Part shown: positions 8,181 through 18,206 of the stretch, piece after piece | Position numbering within the stretch: the first letter of the stretch is position 1 | How the letters are laid out: each line of letters begins with the position of its first letter | DNA from: Achromobacter dolens | Lineage (GTDB): Bacteria; Pseudomonadota; Gammaproteobacteria; Burkholderiales; Burkholderiaceae_B | NCBI RefSeq assembly: GCF_902859745.1 | Contig: NZ_CADIJW010000002.1 | Coordinates: 186,001-250,000, forward strand | Direction: 5' to 3' | DNA: 64,000 bases | Position numbers and translations under genes: made by a program | Notes under the pieces: generated by a model | What the model saw: the letters and a program-made list of their open reading frames with translations, nothing else | Told to the model about the DNA's origin: nothing | Database searches by the model: none

Positions 8181-10026
8181 GCCGGCGTCTCCTCGGCGTA
8201 CAGCCGTTCGATCTCATCCGCATAGCTGCGATAGATGCTGGCGCGCCGCACCTTCATGGTCGCCGTCACCTCGCCATCGTCATGGTCCAGTTCCTTGGTC
8301 AGCAGATGGAAGCGCTTGATCTGCGCCACGGGCGCCAACCCCGCATTGGCGCGCGCCACCTCGCCCGCCACCAGCTCGCGCACCTGCCCGCATTCGGCCA
8401 GCGAGCGGAAATGGGTGAAGGCGATGCGCTGCGATTCCGCCCACTTGCCGACCGTCTCGAACTCAAGCTGGATCAGCGCCGCCACGTAGCGCCGGCCGTC
8501 CGCGACGATCACGCATTCCTTCACGTACGGACTGCTCTTGACCGCATTCTCGATCTCGGATGGCGTCAGATTCTTGCCGCCCGCCGTGATCATGATGTCC
8601 TTCAGGCGATCGACGATGCGCAGTTGGCCGTCCCGCACCGCGGCCACGTCGCCCGTGTGCAGCCAGCCGTCGCGCACCGTGTCGGCGGTGGCGGCGTCGT
8701 TCTTGTAGTAGCCCGCGAACACCATCTCGCCACGCACCTGCAATTCACCCGCCTCGCCCAGGCGCCATTCGACGCCCAGGATCGGCTCGCCCACCGTGCC
8801 CCCCTTCACGCGGTCCGGATGCTGGCCGAAGATCATGCCGGTCGACTCGGTCAGGCCATACACCTCCACCAGCGGCACGCCGACATTGCGGAAGTAGCGC
8901 ACCACCTCGGGCGCGATCGGCGCCGCCCCCGTCATCGCCACCCGCACGCGCCGCAGGCCGATGAAGTTCTGCAGGGCCCGCAACACCAGCCAGTACCACA
9001 AGGCGTAGGTCAGCCGTTCGCCCGCATTGCGCTGGCGCGCCGACTTTTCCGCGAACGGCGCGCAGGCCGCCATGGCCCGCCGATACAGCCAGCGTTGCAG
9101 GCGCCCGGCCTCCTGCATCTTGATCGAGATCGACGCGTGCAGCTTCTCCCAGATGCGCGGCACGCCCAGGAATAGGGTCGGCGCCACTTCGCGCAGATCC
9201 TCCTGCACGGTGCGAATCGATTCACCGAAATTGACCTGCGCGCCCAGGTAGATCGGCACGAAGGTCGACAGCATCTGCTCGGCCACGTGGCACAGCGGCA
9301 GGTACGACAGATGCACGCTGCGCGCATCCATGCCCAGCCGCTCGGCAATGCCGGGGGCCACGCCGCGCATGTTGCGGTAACTGAGCATCGCGCCCTTGGG
9401 CTTGCCGGTCGAACCCGAGGTGTAGATCATCAGGCCCAGGTCATCCAGCCCCTGCGTGTCCAGCAACTCATTCAACGCCTGCAACCCTTCCGTCTCCAGC
9501 CGCTGGCCGTCGGCCTCCAGCTCGGCGAATGCGATGATGCGCGCGCGTTCGGCCGGCGCGTAGGAACGCAGCCCCTTGGTCTCCATCACCACGATGCGCC
9601 GCAACAGCGGCAGCCGGTGCGCCACCTGCAGCACCTTGTCGGTCTGCTCCTGGTCCTCGCACACCACCAGTTCGACGTCGGCATGCTCCAGCACATAGCC
9701 CATTTCCTCGGCCGGGCTGGTCGCATAAACACCCACCGCCACGCCGCCGACCGCGCCCGCGCCCAGTTGCGCCAACAGCCATTCCAGGCGATTGTCCGCC
9801 ACGATCGCGACCCGGCCGCCGCGCGACAGTCCGGCGGCCCGCAGCCCCAACCCCACGCGGCAGGCGCGGCGCCAATACTGCGACCACGACACCGGCTGCC
9901 AGATGCCAAAGTCCTTCTGCCGCACCGCGATGCCATCCGGCTGGCGCCGCGCCTGTTCGCGCAGCATCTGCGGCAGGGTCAGCGCCGGCCAGGCCTCTCC
10001 GGCCGAGCCAGGGTCGATCGGCCCGT

Positions 10027-10030
<4 letters not shown>
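8177..10030 (-). CDS. AMP-dependent acyl-CoA synthetase (long-chain FAA1-like)
   Basis: A 617-residue ANL-superfamily ligase that activates a carboxylic acid to its CoA thioester through an acyl-AMP. Motifs: P-loop [13 protein letters not shown] (about residue 203), [23 protein letters not shown], and the hinge/C-terminal [24 protein letters not shown]. Length and spacing match the long-chain FAA1 type rather than short 500-residue ligases. Linked to an ABC importer and thiolase, it probably activates the imported substrate. It overlaps livF and the thiolase gene by 4 bp each. Confidence 0.9.
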
Positions 10031-10854
<824 letters not shown>

Positions 10855-10861
10855 GGGCGCC

Positions 10862-12043
10862 TCACTGCAGCACGATCCAGTCGGAAGCCGGCACCATCTG
10901 CTTCTGCTTGGTATCGGCGCGATAGATCCGGCCCACCGGAATCGAATTGCCCTTGATGCTGATCGGCACGCCGATCAGCCCGCCGGTGTCGAAGTCCTTG
11001 ATGCCCTCCAGCGCCGCCTTCATGTTGGCGCTGGTCAGCTCCTTGCCCGCCTCCAGCGTGCGCTTGGCCACCTCGGTGAACAGCATCGCCGCCAGGAAGC
11101 CCTGCATGTAGCCGGTGCTCTGGTATTGCGGCCGCATCTCGCGGATCTTCTTGAGCATCGGCGCGTCGGCCGTCTCGTCGTAGTAATAGCGGTACGGCAT
11201 CACGCCCATGAAGCCCTCGGCATCCTCGCCCATCTGCATCACGGTGGAGTTGTCCATGGTCCAGAACGTGCCCATGTAGCGCGTCTTCAGTCCCATGCGC
11301 TTGCCCTGCCCGACGAACTCGGGAATCGGCGCCAGCACGTAGCCGTGGAAAATGGTGAAGTCCGGATCGGCGCGGCGCAGCTTGATGACTTCGGTCGACA
11401 CGTCGACGCTGCCCGGCGGCGTCATGATCTCGGTGGCCACCGTCAGCCCCAGCTTCTGCGCCACCGCGCGCGAGCTGGCGATCGGGTCGCGGCCGAACTC
11501 CGTGTCCGAATACACGAACGCCACCTTGGCGCCCGGCTTCTCCTTGGCGATGTAGCGCAGCAGGATGCCGAACATCTCCGTGTAGTCCGGCCCCAGCATG
11601 AACTGCGCCGGATACTTGGCCGGGTCATTCAGCTCGGTGGCGAACGACGCGCCCGTCATCAGGATGTTGCCCGAACGGTTCAGCTCGGCATTGATGGTCT
11701 TGGAGAACCCGGTCGAATCGCCATAGTAGAAATTGACCTTGTTCTGGCTGGTGATCTTCTTGAAGGCCGCCACCGAAGCATCCACCTTGTAGGCGGTGTC
11801 CTCCGGCACGTAGCGCAGCTTGCGGCCCTTGATGCCGCCCTGGTCGTTGACGATCTTGACGTAGTCGGTGATGCCGGCATGGATGCCCTGCCCGGCGAAC
11901 GCGAACACCCCGCTCAGCGGGATCGAGCCGCCCAGCACCAGGTCCTCCTCGGCCTGGGCCGCCGGCGCCGCGGCCAACGCCAATGCCACGCCCAAGGGGG
12001 CCAGCAACTTCGATAAACCGCTGCCTATCCGGATGCGCTTCAT
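10862..12043 (-). CDS. ABC transporter periplasmic substrate-binding protein (Peripla_BP_6)
   Basis: A 393-residue exported binding protein. A signal peptide of about 31 residues (cleavage AQA-EED) is followed by the type I fold: LVLGGSIPLSGVFAFAGQGIHAGITDYVKIVNDQGGIKGRKL, then VAFVYSDTEFGRD, and C-terminal GRIYRADTKQKQMVPASDWIV. This is the HAAT/LivK class also used for aromatic acids and other carboxylates, so amino acids need not be the ligand. An excellent Shine-Dalgarno (AGGAG) lies upstream of ATG 12043. The gene sits between livM and livF in the same operon. Confidence 0.9.
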   Translation of the reverse strand: MKRIRIGSGLSKLLAPLGVALALAAAPAAQAEEDLVLGGSIPLSGVFAFAGQGIHAGITDYVKIVNDQGGIKGRKLRYVPEDTAYKVDASVAAFKKITSQNKVNFYYGDSTGFSKTINAELNRSGNILMTGASFATELNDPAKYPAQFMLGPDYTEMFGILLRYIAKEKPGAKVAFVYSDTEFGRDPIASSRAVAQKLGLTVATEIMTPPGSVDVSTEVIKLRRADPDFTIFHGYVLAPIPEFVGQGKRMGLKTRYMGTFWTMDNSTVMQMGEDAEGFMGVMPYRYYYDETADAPMLKKIREMRPQYQSTGYMQGFLAAMLFTEVAKRTLEAGKELTSANMKAALEGIKDFDTGGLIGVPISIKGNSIPVGRIYRADTKQKQMVPASDWIVLQ

Positions 12044-12084
12044 GGTTTCGTCTCCTGGTTCTCTTGGGAATACGCGGCCGCCGT

Positions 12085-13122
12085 CTAGGTGCGGAATGGC
12101 CACAGATGGAAGTAGCGGCGCACGCGGCGCCAGATTTCCGCGAGCCCGTGCGGCTCGAAGATCAGAAAGCCCACGATCAGCAGGCCGAACACAATGGTGC
12201 GCACCGGCGAGATCAGCCGCAGGGCATCGCCCCCCACCGGCAGCCAGCCCACCACCAGCTTGAGCAATTCGGGCACCATGGTCATGAACACGGCGCCCAG
12301 GATCGATCCCAGGATCGACCCCATGCCGCCCACGATGATCGCGGCCAGGAAGAAGATCGACATGATCAGCGGAAAGCTCTCCGGCGTGACCACGCGGAAG
12401 AAATACGCCCACAGGCCGCCCGCCACGCCCGCATAGAACGACGACAGCCCGAACGACAGCAGCTTGTAGCGCAGCAGATGGATGCCCAGCACCTCGGCGG
12501 AAATGTCGCGGTCGCGGATCGCGATGAACGCGCGGCCGATGCGCGTGCGGAACAGGTTGGCCGCGCCCAGCACCATCAGCGCCGTCAACGGCACGATCAG
12601 CCAATAGATCTTGAACGACGTGTCCAGATCGATCCCCAGCAGCCGCGCCGGCGGCACCTGCAACCCGCCCGTGCCGCCCGTGAAGGCCCAATTCGCGAAC
12701 ACGAAGTGCGCGATGAAAGACGCCGCGATGGTCGAGATCGCCAGGTACAGCCCCTTGACCCGCAGCGACGGAATCCCCACCAGCAGCCCGCCCAGCATCG
12801 CCACCACGCCGGCGCCCAGCAGGTTGAGCAACACCGGCGTGCCCAGCCGCAGTTCCATCACCGCCACCGTATACGCGCCCAGCCCCATGAAGGCGGCCTG
12901 CCCCAGGCTCACCAGCCCGGTGTAGCCGGTCAGGATGTTCAACCCCGTGGCGCTGGCCACGTTGATCGCCACCAGGCACGCCAGGTACAGCCAGTAGGCG
13001 TCGGCCACGAACGGGAACAGCGCCAGCGACGCCGCCAGCAACGCCAGCCACAGCCGCTGGGTTGTTGTGTCGAACAGCGCCTCGTCGGCCTGGTAGGTCT
13101 CTTTCGCGGTCGCGATGCGCAT
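12085..13122 (-). CDS. Liv-type ABC transporter permease (LivM-like)
   Basis: A 345-residue inner-membrane permease with the LivM signature NILTGYTGLVSLGQAAFMGLGAY (about residue 65-85) and the coupling-region motif RTRIGRAFIAIRDRDISAEVLGI (about residue 200-225). An extra N-terminal stretch of about 25 polar residues precedes the first membrane segment. ATG 13122 begins 2 bp after the livH-like stop, with GAGAGG upstream. It forms the translocation channel with the LivH-like partner. Confidence 0.9.
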   Translation of the reverse strand: MRIATAKETYQADEALFDTTTQRLWLALLAASLALFPFVADAYWLYLACLVAINVASATGLNILTGYTGLVSLGQAAFMGLGAYTVAVMELRLGTPVLLNLLGAGVVAMLGGLLVGIPSLRVKGLYLAISTIAASFIAHFVFANWAFTGGTGGLQVPPARLLGIDLDTSFKIYWLIVPLTALMVLGAANLFRTRIGRAFIAIRDRDISAEVLGIHLLRYKLLSFGLSSFYAGVAGGLWAYFFRVVTPESFPLIMSIFFLAAIIVGGMGSILGSILGAVFMTMVPELLKLVVGWLPVGGDALRLISPVRTIVFGLLIVGFLIFEPHGLAEIWRRVRRYFHLWPFRT

Positions 13123-13124
13123 GG

Positions 13125-14003
13125 CTACAGCCTCTCGATTTCGCGCGTGCCGAACAGCCCGTAGGGCCGCATCATCAGCACCGCCACCAGCACCACGAAG
13201 GTCGCCAGCAGTTTGTATTCGCCGCCCAGGTAGGCGCCGGCCCAGGCCTCCAGCAGCCCGATGAAGATGCCCCCCACCAGCGCCCCGGCCACGCTGTCCA
13301 GCCCGCCCACGATCACCACCACCAGCACCGACAGACCGAAGACGCCCATCGACGACGAGATGCCGCCGATCGCCCCCACGATCACCCCCGACACCGCCGC
13401 GATCGCGCCCGCCGCCGCCCACGACAGCGAAAACACCTGCGGCACGTTGATGCCCATCGCATACGCCGCCCCCTGGTCCGACGCCGTGGCGCGCAACGCC
13501 ACCCCGCCGCGCCAGTAGCGGAACACCGCCAGCACCAGCAGCACCAGCGCCAGCGCCACCCAGAAGCCGTAGAACACCTTGGGCGCGACAAACGCCTCGC
13601 CCACCATCACCGGCGCGCGCGGCATGAACTCCGGCAGGCGGCGCTGGTCCGCGGTCCAGATCAGTTCCACCACGCCCACCAGGATCGACGCCAGTCCCAC
13701 GGTGATCATGAACACCGAGATCGGCGACTCGCCCAGCATCGGCCGGATCGTCAAGCGTTCCACCAGCGCGCCCAGCACGGCCGACAGCGCCACCGCCCCG
13801 GCGATCGCCGCCCACACCGGCCAGGCCATGCCGGCGGCGAGGGCATAGAACACGTAGGCGCCCATCATCAGGAATTCGCCGATGGCGATGTTCACCACCC
13901 GCGTCGCCTTGTAGACGATCACGAACGCCAGCGCCGCCAGCGCGTACAGGCCGCCGCTGCCCAGCCCCGCCAGCGTCACCTCCAGGAAGAACAGGCCGTC
14001 CAT
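13125..14003 (-). CDS. Liv-type ABC transporter permease (LivH-like)
   Basis: A 292-residue inner-membrane permease with the LivH signature LGSGGLYALAALAFVIVYKATRVVNIAIGEFLMMGAY at its N-terminus and GGLDSVAGALVGGIFIGLLEAW near the C-terminus. The ATG overlaps the livG-like stop (TGATG), which indicates coupled translation. Confidence 0.9.
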   Translation of the reverse strand: MDGLFFLEVTLAGLGSGGLYALAALAFVIVYKATRVVNIAIGEFLMMGAYVFYALAAGMAWPVWAAIAGAVALSAVLGALVERLTIRPMLGESPISVFMITVGLASILVGVVELIWTADQRRLPEFMPRAPVMVGEAFVAPKVFYGFWVALALVLLVLAVFRYWRGGVALRATASDQGAAYAMGINVPQVFSLSWAAAGAIAAVSGVIVGAIGGISSSMGVFGLSVLVVVIVGGLDSVAGALVGGIFIGLLEAWAGAYLGGEYKLLATFVVLVAVLMMRPYGLFGTREIERL

Positions 14004-14824
14004 CAGGCCGCCTCGCGCAGCCGCCGGCGCAGGTCGCCGACGTCGCCCGCGCCCAGATAGGCCTTGATGACCTCGGGATCGGCCTGCACCGCCGCCGGCG
14101 TGCCATCGGCGATCACCTGGCCGAAGTTCAGCACCACCACGTGGTCCGACAGGTCCATCACCATGCCCATGTCGTGCTCCACCATCAGCACCGTCACGCC
14201 CCACTCGGCGCGCGCATCGAGGATGAAGCGCGCCATGTCGTCGGTCTCCTCGCGGTTCATGCCGGCCACCGGCTCGTCCAGCATCAGCACCCTGGGCTGC
14301 ATCGCCAGCGCCCGCGCCAGCTCCACCCGCTTGCGCAGCCCGTACGACAGCGCCGCCACCGGCGCATGGCGGATGTGGTCGATCTCCAGGAAGTCGATGA
14401 TGCGTTCTTCGATATCGGCGCGCAGCGCCATCTCCTCGCGCCGCGCCCGGCCCAGGTATAGCAACGCATCGAGCACATTGGTGCGCAGGTGGGCGTGGCG
14501 CCCCAGTTTGATGTTGTCCAGCACCGTCATGCCGCGGAACAGCGCGATGTTCTGGAAGCTGCGCGCCAGCCCCAGGCGGGCGCGCTCGGGCGCCGCCACG
14601 CGCGTGATGTCGCGGTCCAGGAAGCGGATGGTGCCCGCGGCCGGCCGGTAGAACCCCGAGATGGTGTTGAACAGCGAGGTCTTGCCCGCGCCATTGGGGC
14701 CGATGACCGTGGTGATGGATCCCGGCGCGACGCGAAAGCCCACGCCCGTGAGCGCCTTGACCCCGCCGAACGCCAACGTGACCCCATCCACCTCCAGCAA
14801 GGGAGGGCTATCGGATTGATCCAC
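14003..14824 (-). CDS. Liv-type ABC transporter ATP-binding protein (LivG-like)
   Basis: A 273-residue ATPase with Walker A GPNGAGKTS (about residue 43), signature-region LSYGLRKRVELARALAMQP, Walker B VLMLDEPVAGMNREE, and the LivG-typical ARLGLARSFQNIALFRGMTVLDNI. It is the first gene of an eight-gene operon (livG-livH-livM-binding protein-livF-ligase-thiolase-tetR). The start is GTG 14824, with GAGGAG 7-8 nt upstream. Confidence 0.9.
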   Translation of the reverse strand: MDQSDSPPLLEVDGVTLAFGGVKALTGVGFRVAPGSITTVIGPNGAGKTSLFNTISGFYRPAAGTIRFLDRDITRVAAPERARLGLARSFQNIALFRGMTVLDNIKLGRHAHLRTNVLDALLYLGRARREEMALRADIEERIIDFLEIDHIRHAPVAALSYGLRKRVELARALAMQPRVLMLDEPVAGMNREETDDMARFILDARAEWGVTVLMVEHDMGMVMDLSDHVVVLNFGQVIADGTPAAVQADPEVIKAYLGAGDVGDLRRRLREAA

Positions 14825-15057
14825 CTTTGTCTCCTCGCTTTGGTCGCGAAGCTGTTTTTCTATTGGCGGTGAATCAGCGTAGCCCCGAGGCAGGCGATGC
14901 GGCGAACCTGTCTTTACCTACGCTGTACAGCGCCGGAAAATCGTTCTATGCGTTACGCTTGCGTGGCGGACGGCGACCGAGCAAGCGCTTGGTTCCGAAC
15001 ATAGCATCGTGGTTTTTGGATCGAAAGTTGGTATTTACCCGATAACGGAGACAAGCC
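14825..15057. promoter_or_regulatory. Divergent promoter region of the catabolic operon and crotonase gene
   Basis: A 233-bp gap from which both transcription units diverge. It holds a perfect 10-bp palindrome CAAGCGCTTG at 14982-14991 and, 20-30 bp away, the interlocking inverted repeats GCGT-T-ACGC and ACGC-TT-GCGT (about 14950-14964). These are candidate operators for the operon-encoded TetR. No strong sigma-70 hexamer pair stands out. Confidence 0.4.
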
Positions 15058-15861
15058 ATGAACCCACCCCTTCCGGTCTTTCCCACCCTGCTGTTGGAAG
15101 CCGGCGACGGCATCGCCACGCTCACGCTGAACCAGCCCGCCACGCTCAACGCCATCGACGTCGCCATGGCGCTGGACCTGCAGCGCGCCGCCCAATGGCT
15201 CGATACGCGCGCCGACATCCGCGTCGTGCTGCTGCGCGGCGCCGGCAAGGCCTTTTGCGCCGGCGGCGACATCACGCTGTTCGAGGGCGACGTCAACGCG
15301 GTGCGCGGCAAACTGCTCGACCTGTTCACGCCCCTCAACGATTTCGTCGCGCACGTCGCGCGCATGGACAAGCTGTGGCTGGCGCAGATACACGGCGTTG
15401 CGGCCGGCGCCGGCCTGTCGCTGACGCTGGCCTGCGACCTCGCCATCGCCGATGCCGACACGCGCTTCATGACGGCCTACCTGAAGCTCGGCGCCACGCC
15501 CGATGCCGGCATGACGCATGGCCTGAACCGCCTGCTCGGCCCGCGCCGCGCGCTCGACCTGCTGCTGCGCCACGACGCCTTCAGCGCCGCCGATGCATTG
15601 GGCTGGGGCCTGCTCAACCGCGTCGCCGACACCGGCCTGCTCGCGCAACAGGCGCAGGCCTATGCCAGTCAGCTCGCCAGCCACGCGCCGCACGGCATCG
15701 CCGGCGCCAAGCGCCTGCTGCGCAACGCCGCGCACGCCCCGCTGGAAACGCAACTGGCCGAAGAGACCGCCTGCTTCCTGGACACCGCGCGGCGCGAGGA
15801 CTTCGCCGAAGGCGTGCGCGCCTTCCGCGAAAAACGCGCGCCCCGCTTCCAGGGCCGGTAA
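15058..15861 (+). CDS. Crotonase-family protein (enoyl-CoA hydratase/isomerase type)
   Basis: A 267-residue crotonase-fold protein with oxyanion-hole segments [10 protein letters not shown] (about residue 68) and [26 protein letters not shown] (about residue 117-142). The two hydratase glutamates are absent: the position in GGGCELA reads AGLSL, and the position in GQPE reads MTAY. An Asp is present in [10 protein letters not shown], as in isomerase-type members such as PaaG. So isomerase or another crotonase chemistry is more likely than hydration. The Shine-Dalgarno GGAGACAAGCC precedes the ATG. It is divergent from the Liv/ligase/thiolase operon and probably belongs to the same pathway. Confidence 0.87.
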   Translation: MNPPLPVFPTLLLEAGDGIATLTLNQPATLNAIDVAMALDLQRAAQWLDTRADIRVVLLRGAGKAFCAGGDITLFEGDVNAVRGKLLDLFTPLNDFVAHVARMDKLWLAQIHGVAAGAGLSLTLACDLAIADADTRFMTAYLKLGATPDAGMTHGLNRLLGPRRALDLLLRHDAFSAADALGWGLLNRVADTGLLAQQAQAYASQLASHAPHGIAGAKRLLRNAAHAPLETQLAEETACFLDTARREDFAEGVRAFREKRAPRFQGR

Positions 15862-15882
15862 AGCGCGAGCGCGGCGCCCGCG

Positions 15883-18000
15883 TCAGAACTTGTAGGTGAC
15901 GCTGGCGATCGCGCTGCGGCGCGCGCCGTACCAGCAATCGCCGCGCGACAGGCACGTCGCCAGATAGGTCTTGTCGGTCAGGTTGTTGACGTTCAAGGCG
16001 TAGCGCCAGTGACTGGTCTCGTACGCCATCATGGCGTCCACCAGCCACACCGGCGCCAGCTTGGGCCCGTCGCCATCGCGGAACGACGCCATCCAGCGCG
16101 TGCCCGCGCCCACCGTGAAGCGTCCGTCCAGGTTGTCGAGCGCGAAACGGTAACGCCCCCACGCCGCGGCCTGGTGGCGCGGAATGCCCTCCAGCTTCGG
16201 ATCCAGGTCGATGTAGTTGTAGTGCGCGATCACGTCGAACGACGACGTCACCTGGCCGCGCCATTCCAGCTCCAGGCCGCGCGTGCGCGTCTTGCCGGTC
16301 TGGACGTTGTTCAACGCCGCCGTCGGATCCGGCACCAGGCGGTTTTTCTCGCGCAGGTCGTACACCGACGCCGTGGCCAGGTGGCCGCCGTCGGCGGACT
16401 GGTACTTGACGCCCGCCTCCCACTGCTTGCCGCGCAGCGGCTTGTACAGCTCGGGCACCGCGCCGTCGGGCGTGTTGCGCGTAGTGCCGGCCACCGGCGT
16501 GAACGACTCGCTGTAGCTGATGTACGGCGACCAGCCATTGCTGGCGGCATACATCAGGCCGAAGCGCTTGGTGGTGGCCTGAGCCTTGTCCGCCTCCCCA
16601 CCCTCAAGCTGGCTGCGCGCGCGGTCATGCCGCAGGCCCGCCGTCACGATCCAGTGCTGACCGATCTTCATCTGGTCCTGCAGGTAGATGCCCGTCTGGC
16701 GCTGGTTGAACCTTGGCTCACCGGTCAGCTCGGGGATATAGCCATTGCCGTACACCGGATCATAGGCATCGATCGTGTCCTTGCCGCTGCCGCTCTCGCG
16801 GTCGCGGCGATAGCGCGACCAGTCCAGCCCCAGCAGCAGCTTGTGCGTCACCGCGCCGGTGCTCACCTCGCCCGTCAGGTGCTGGTCCAGCGTGTCCATG
16901 CGCACCTTGGTGATGGTGTCATCGGCATAGCGGCCGATGATGCGCTGGTTGATCGGATCATCCGCCCAGCCGCCGGGCACCGAAAATGCATCCGCGTAGT
17001 GCGTGAAGTACGTCACCTTGTTGTTGGCGTGGCGGAATCCCTGGCTGAACGACCACTTGTCGTTGAACTGGTGCTCGAACAGCCAGCCGAAGCTGCGGCG
17101 CTCGGAATCGTAGCGGTCGTGGTCCGGTTCGCCGATGAAGCGATAGGTCGGAATCATGCCGTTCGGATTCGGCGTGCGCATGCCCGACCACGGCATGAAC
17201 TGCGCGGTCGAACCCGACTTGTCCTTCTGGTACAGCGCCTGCAGCGTCAACGACGTCGCCGCGCTCGGTCGCCAGGTCAGCGACGGCGCCACCAGCGTGC
17301 GGTCGTCCGGCACATGGTGCACCTGGGTATCGGCATCGCGCTGCAACGCCACCAGGCGGTACAGCCATTGGCCATCCTCGGTGACGGGCCCCGTCAGGTC
17401 GATCTGCGCCTGCTTGCGCCCATGGTTGCCCACCTGCACGCCGACCTCGCGCTGCGCCTCGGCCAACGGGCGCTTGCTGACCATGTTGATCAGGCCGCCC
17501 GTGCTGCCCTGGCCATACGTCATGGCCGCCGGCCCGCGCAGCACCTCGATGCGTTCCAGCATATACGGATCGGGGCGGGTCGTGCTGGTGTAATAATCGA
17601 ACGCCTGGCGCATGCCGTCCAGATAGACGTCGACGTCGGTCCCGCGCACCCGCACGCTGTCGCTGCGCGAATCCAGCCCATACGCATCGGAACGTACCCC
17701 CGCCGCATAGCCGAGCGCCTCCTGCAGGCTGGTGGCGCCCTGGTCCACGATCTGGTCGCGCGGCACCACGGTGATCGACTGCGCCGTCTCGTTCAGCGGC
17801 GTATCCGTCTTGGTGGCCGTGGCCGAACGCGTGGCCGCGTAGCCCAGCACCGGGCTGGTCGCCGTCTCGGCGCTGCCTTCCACCTTGACCGACGGCAACG
17901 TGGTCGGTTCGACGGGCGCGGACTGCGCGACCAGCGCGGCCGGCAGCAGGCTCAACGCCGCCGCCAGGCTGGCGCGGCGGGACATGGCAGGATCAAACAT
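15883..18000 (-). CDS. TonB-dependent siderophore receptor
   Basis: A 705-residue outer-membrane receptor. A signal peptide (ending near VAQ-SAP) is followed by a plug domain at about residues 60-175 (LNETAQSITVVPRDQIVDQGATSLQEALGYAAGV; LERIEVLRGPAAMTYGQGSTGGLINMVSKRP). A long beta-barrel ends GARRSAIASVTYKF with the terminal Phe needed for barrel assembly. There is no N-terminal signalling domain, so it is not a FecA-type transducer. GGGGAG sits 8 nt before ATG 18000. Plug wording and length fit the ferrichrome/ferrioxamine/pyoverdine-type siderophore group; the exact ligand is not visible. A Fur-like site lies upstream. Confidence 0.92.
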   Translation of the reverse strand: MFDPAMSRRASLAAALSLLPAALVAQSAPVEPTTLPSVKVEGSAETATSPVLGYAATRSATATKTDTPLNETAQSITVVPRDQIVDQGATSLQEALGYAAGVRSDAYGLDSRSDSVRVRGTDVDVYLDGMRQAFDYYTSTTRPDPYMLERIEVLRGPAAMTYGQGSTGGLINMVSKRPLAEAQREVGVQVGNHGRKQAQIDLTGPVTEDGQWLYRLVALQRDADTQVHHVPDDRTLVAPSLTWRPSAATSLTLQALYQKDKSGSTAQFMPWSGMRTPNPNGMIPTYRFIGEPDHDRYDSERRSFGWLFEHQFNDKWSFSQGFRHANNKVTYFTHYADAFSVPGGWADDPINQRIIGRYADDTITKVRMDTLDQHLTGEVSTGAVTHKLLLGLDWSRYRRDRESGSGKDTIDAYDPVYGNGYIPELTGEPRFNQRQTGIYLQDQMKIGQHWIVTAGLRHDRARSQLEGGEADKAQATTKRFGLMYAASNGWSPYISYSESFTPVAGTTRNTPDGAVPELYKPLRGKQWEAGVKYQSADGGHLATASVYDLREKNRLVPDPTAALNNVQTGKTRTRGLELEWRGQVTSSFDVIAHYNYIDLDPKLEGIPRHQAAAWGRYRFALDNLDGRFTVGAGTRWMASFRDGDGPKLAPVWLVDAMMAYETSHWRYALNVNNLTDKTYLATCLSRGDCWYGARRSAIASVTYKF

Positions 18001-18039
18001 CGACGTGGCTCCCCTTGATGAATTTTGAAGAGCCAGATG

Positions 18040-18057
18040 TTAATGTTTCTCGTTATT
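18040..18057. promoter_or_regulatory. Putative Fur box upstream of the TonB receptor
   Basis: The 18-bp stretch starting TTAATG and ending GTTATT matches the Fur consensus (GATAATGATAATCATTATC) at about 12 of 18 positions. It lies 40-57 bp before the receptor ATG in locally AT-rich DNA. The match is moderate; iron repression is expected for this receptor class. Confidence 0.5.
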
Positions 18058-18162
18058 GAAATGGTTCCTTTTCCCTACGAAAAGAAAGACTTCCCCTGTT
18101 TACAACAGACCGCCCGCGGGCAGCGCCCCCCAAGCGCTCCGCCCCATCAGGGAAAACGACAA

Positions 18163-18190
18163 TAAAAAAGGCGCCCCAAAGGGCGCCCCG
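18163..18190 (-). terminator. Rho-independent terminator of the methylglyoxal-synthase-like gene
   Basis: Inverted repeat GGCGCCC (18170-18176) and GGGCGCC (18181-18187) with a short loop. On the minus strand it is followed by a run of six T. It sits directly downstream of the minus-strand gene ending at 18207. Confidence 0.85.
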
Positions 18191-18206
18191 ACGGCACGCT
18201 GGCGGC

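Noticed and set aside
10862-13051. The substrate-binding protein reading frame extended upstream into a 729-residue protein
   Set aside because: The upstream part overlaps livM in another frame. The signal peptide and Shine-Dalgarno place the true start at 12043.
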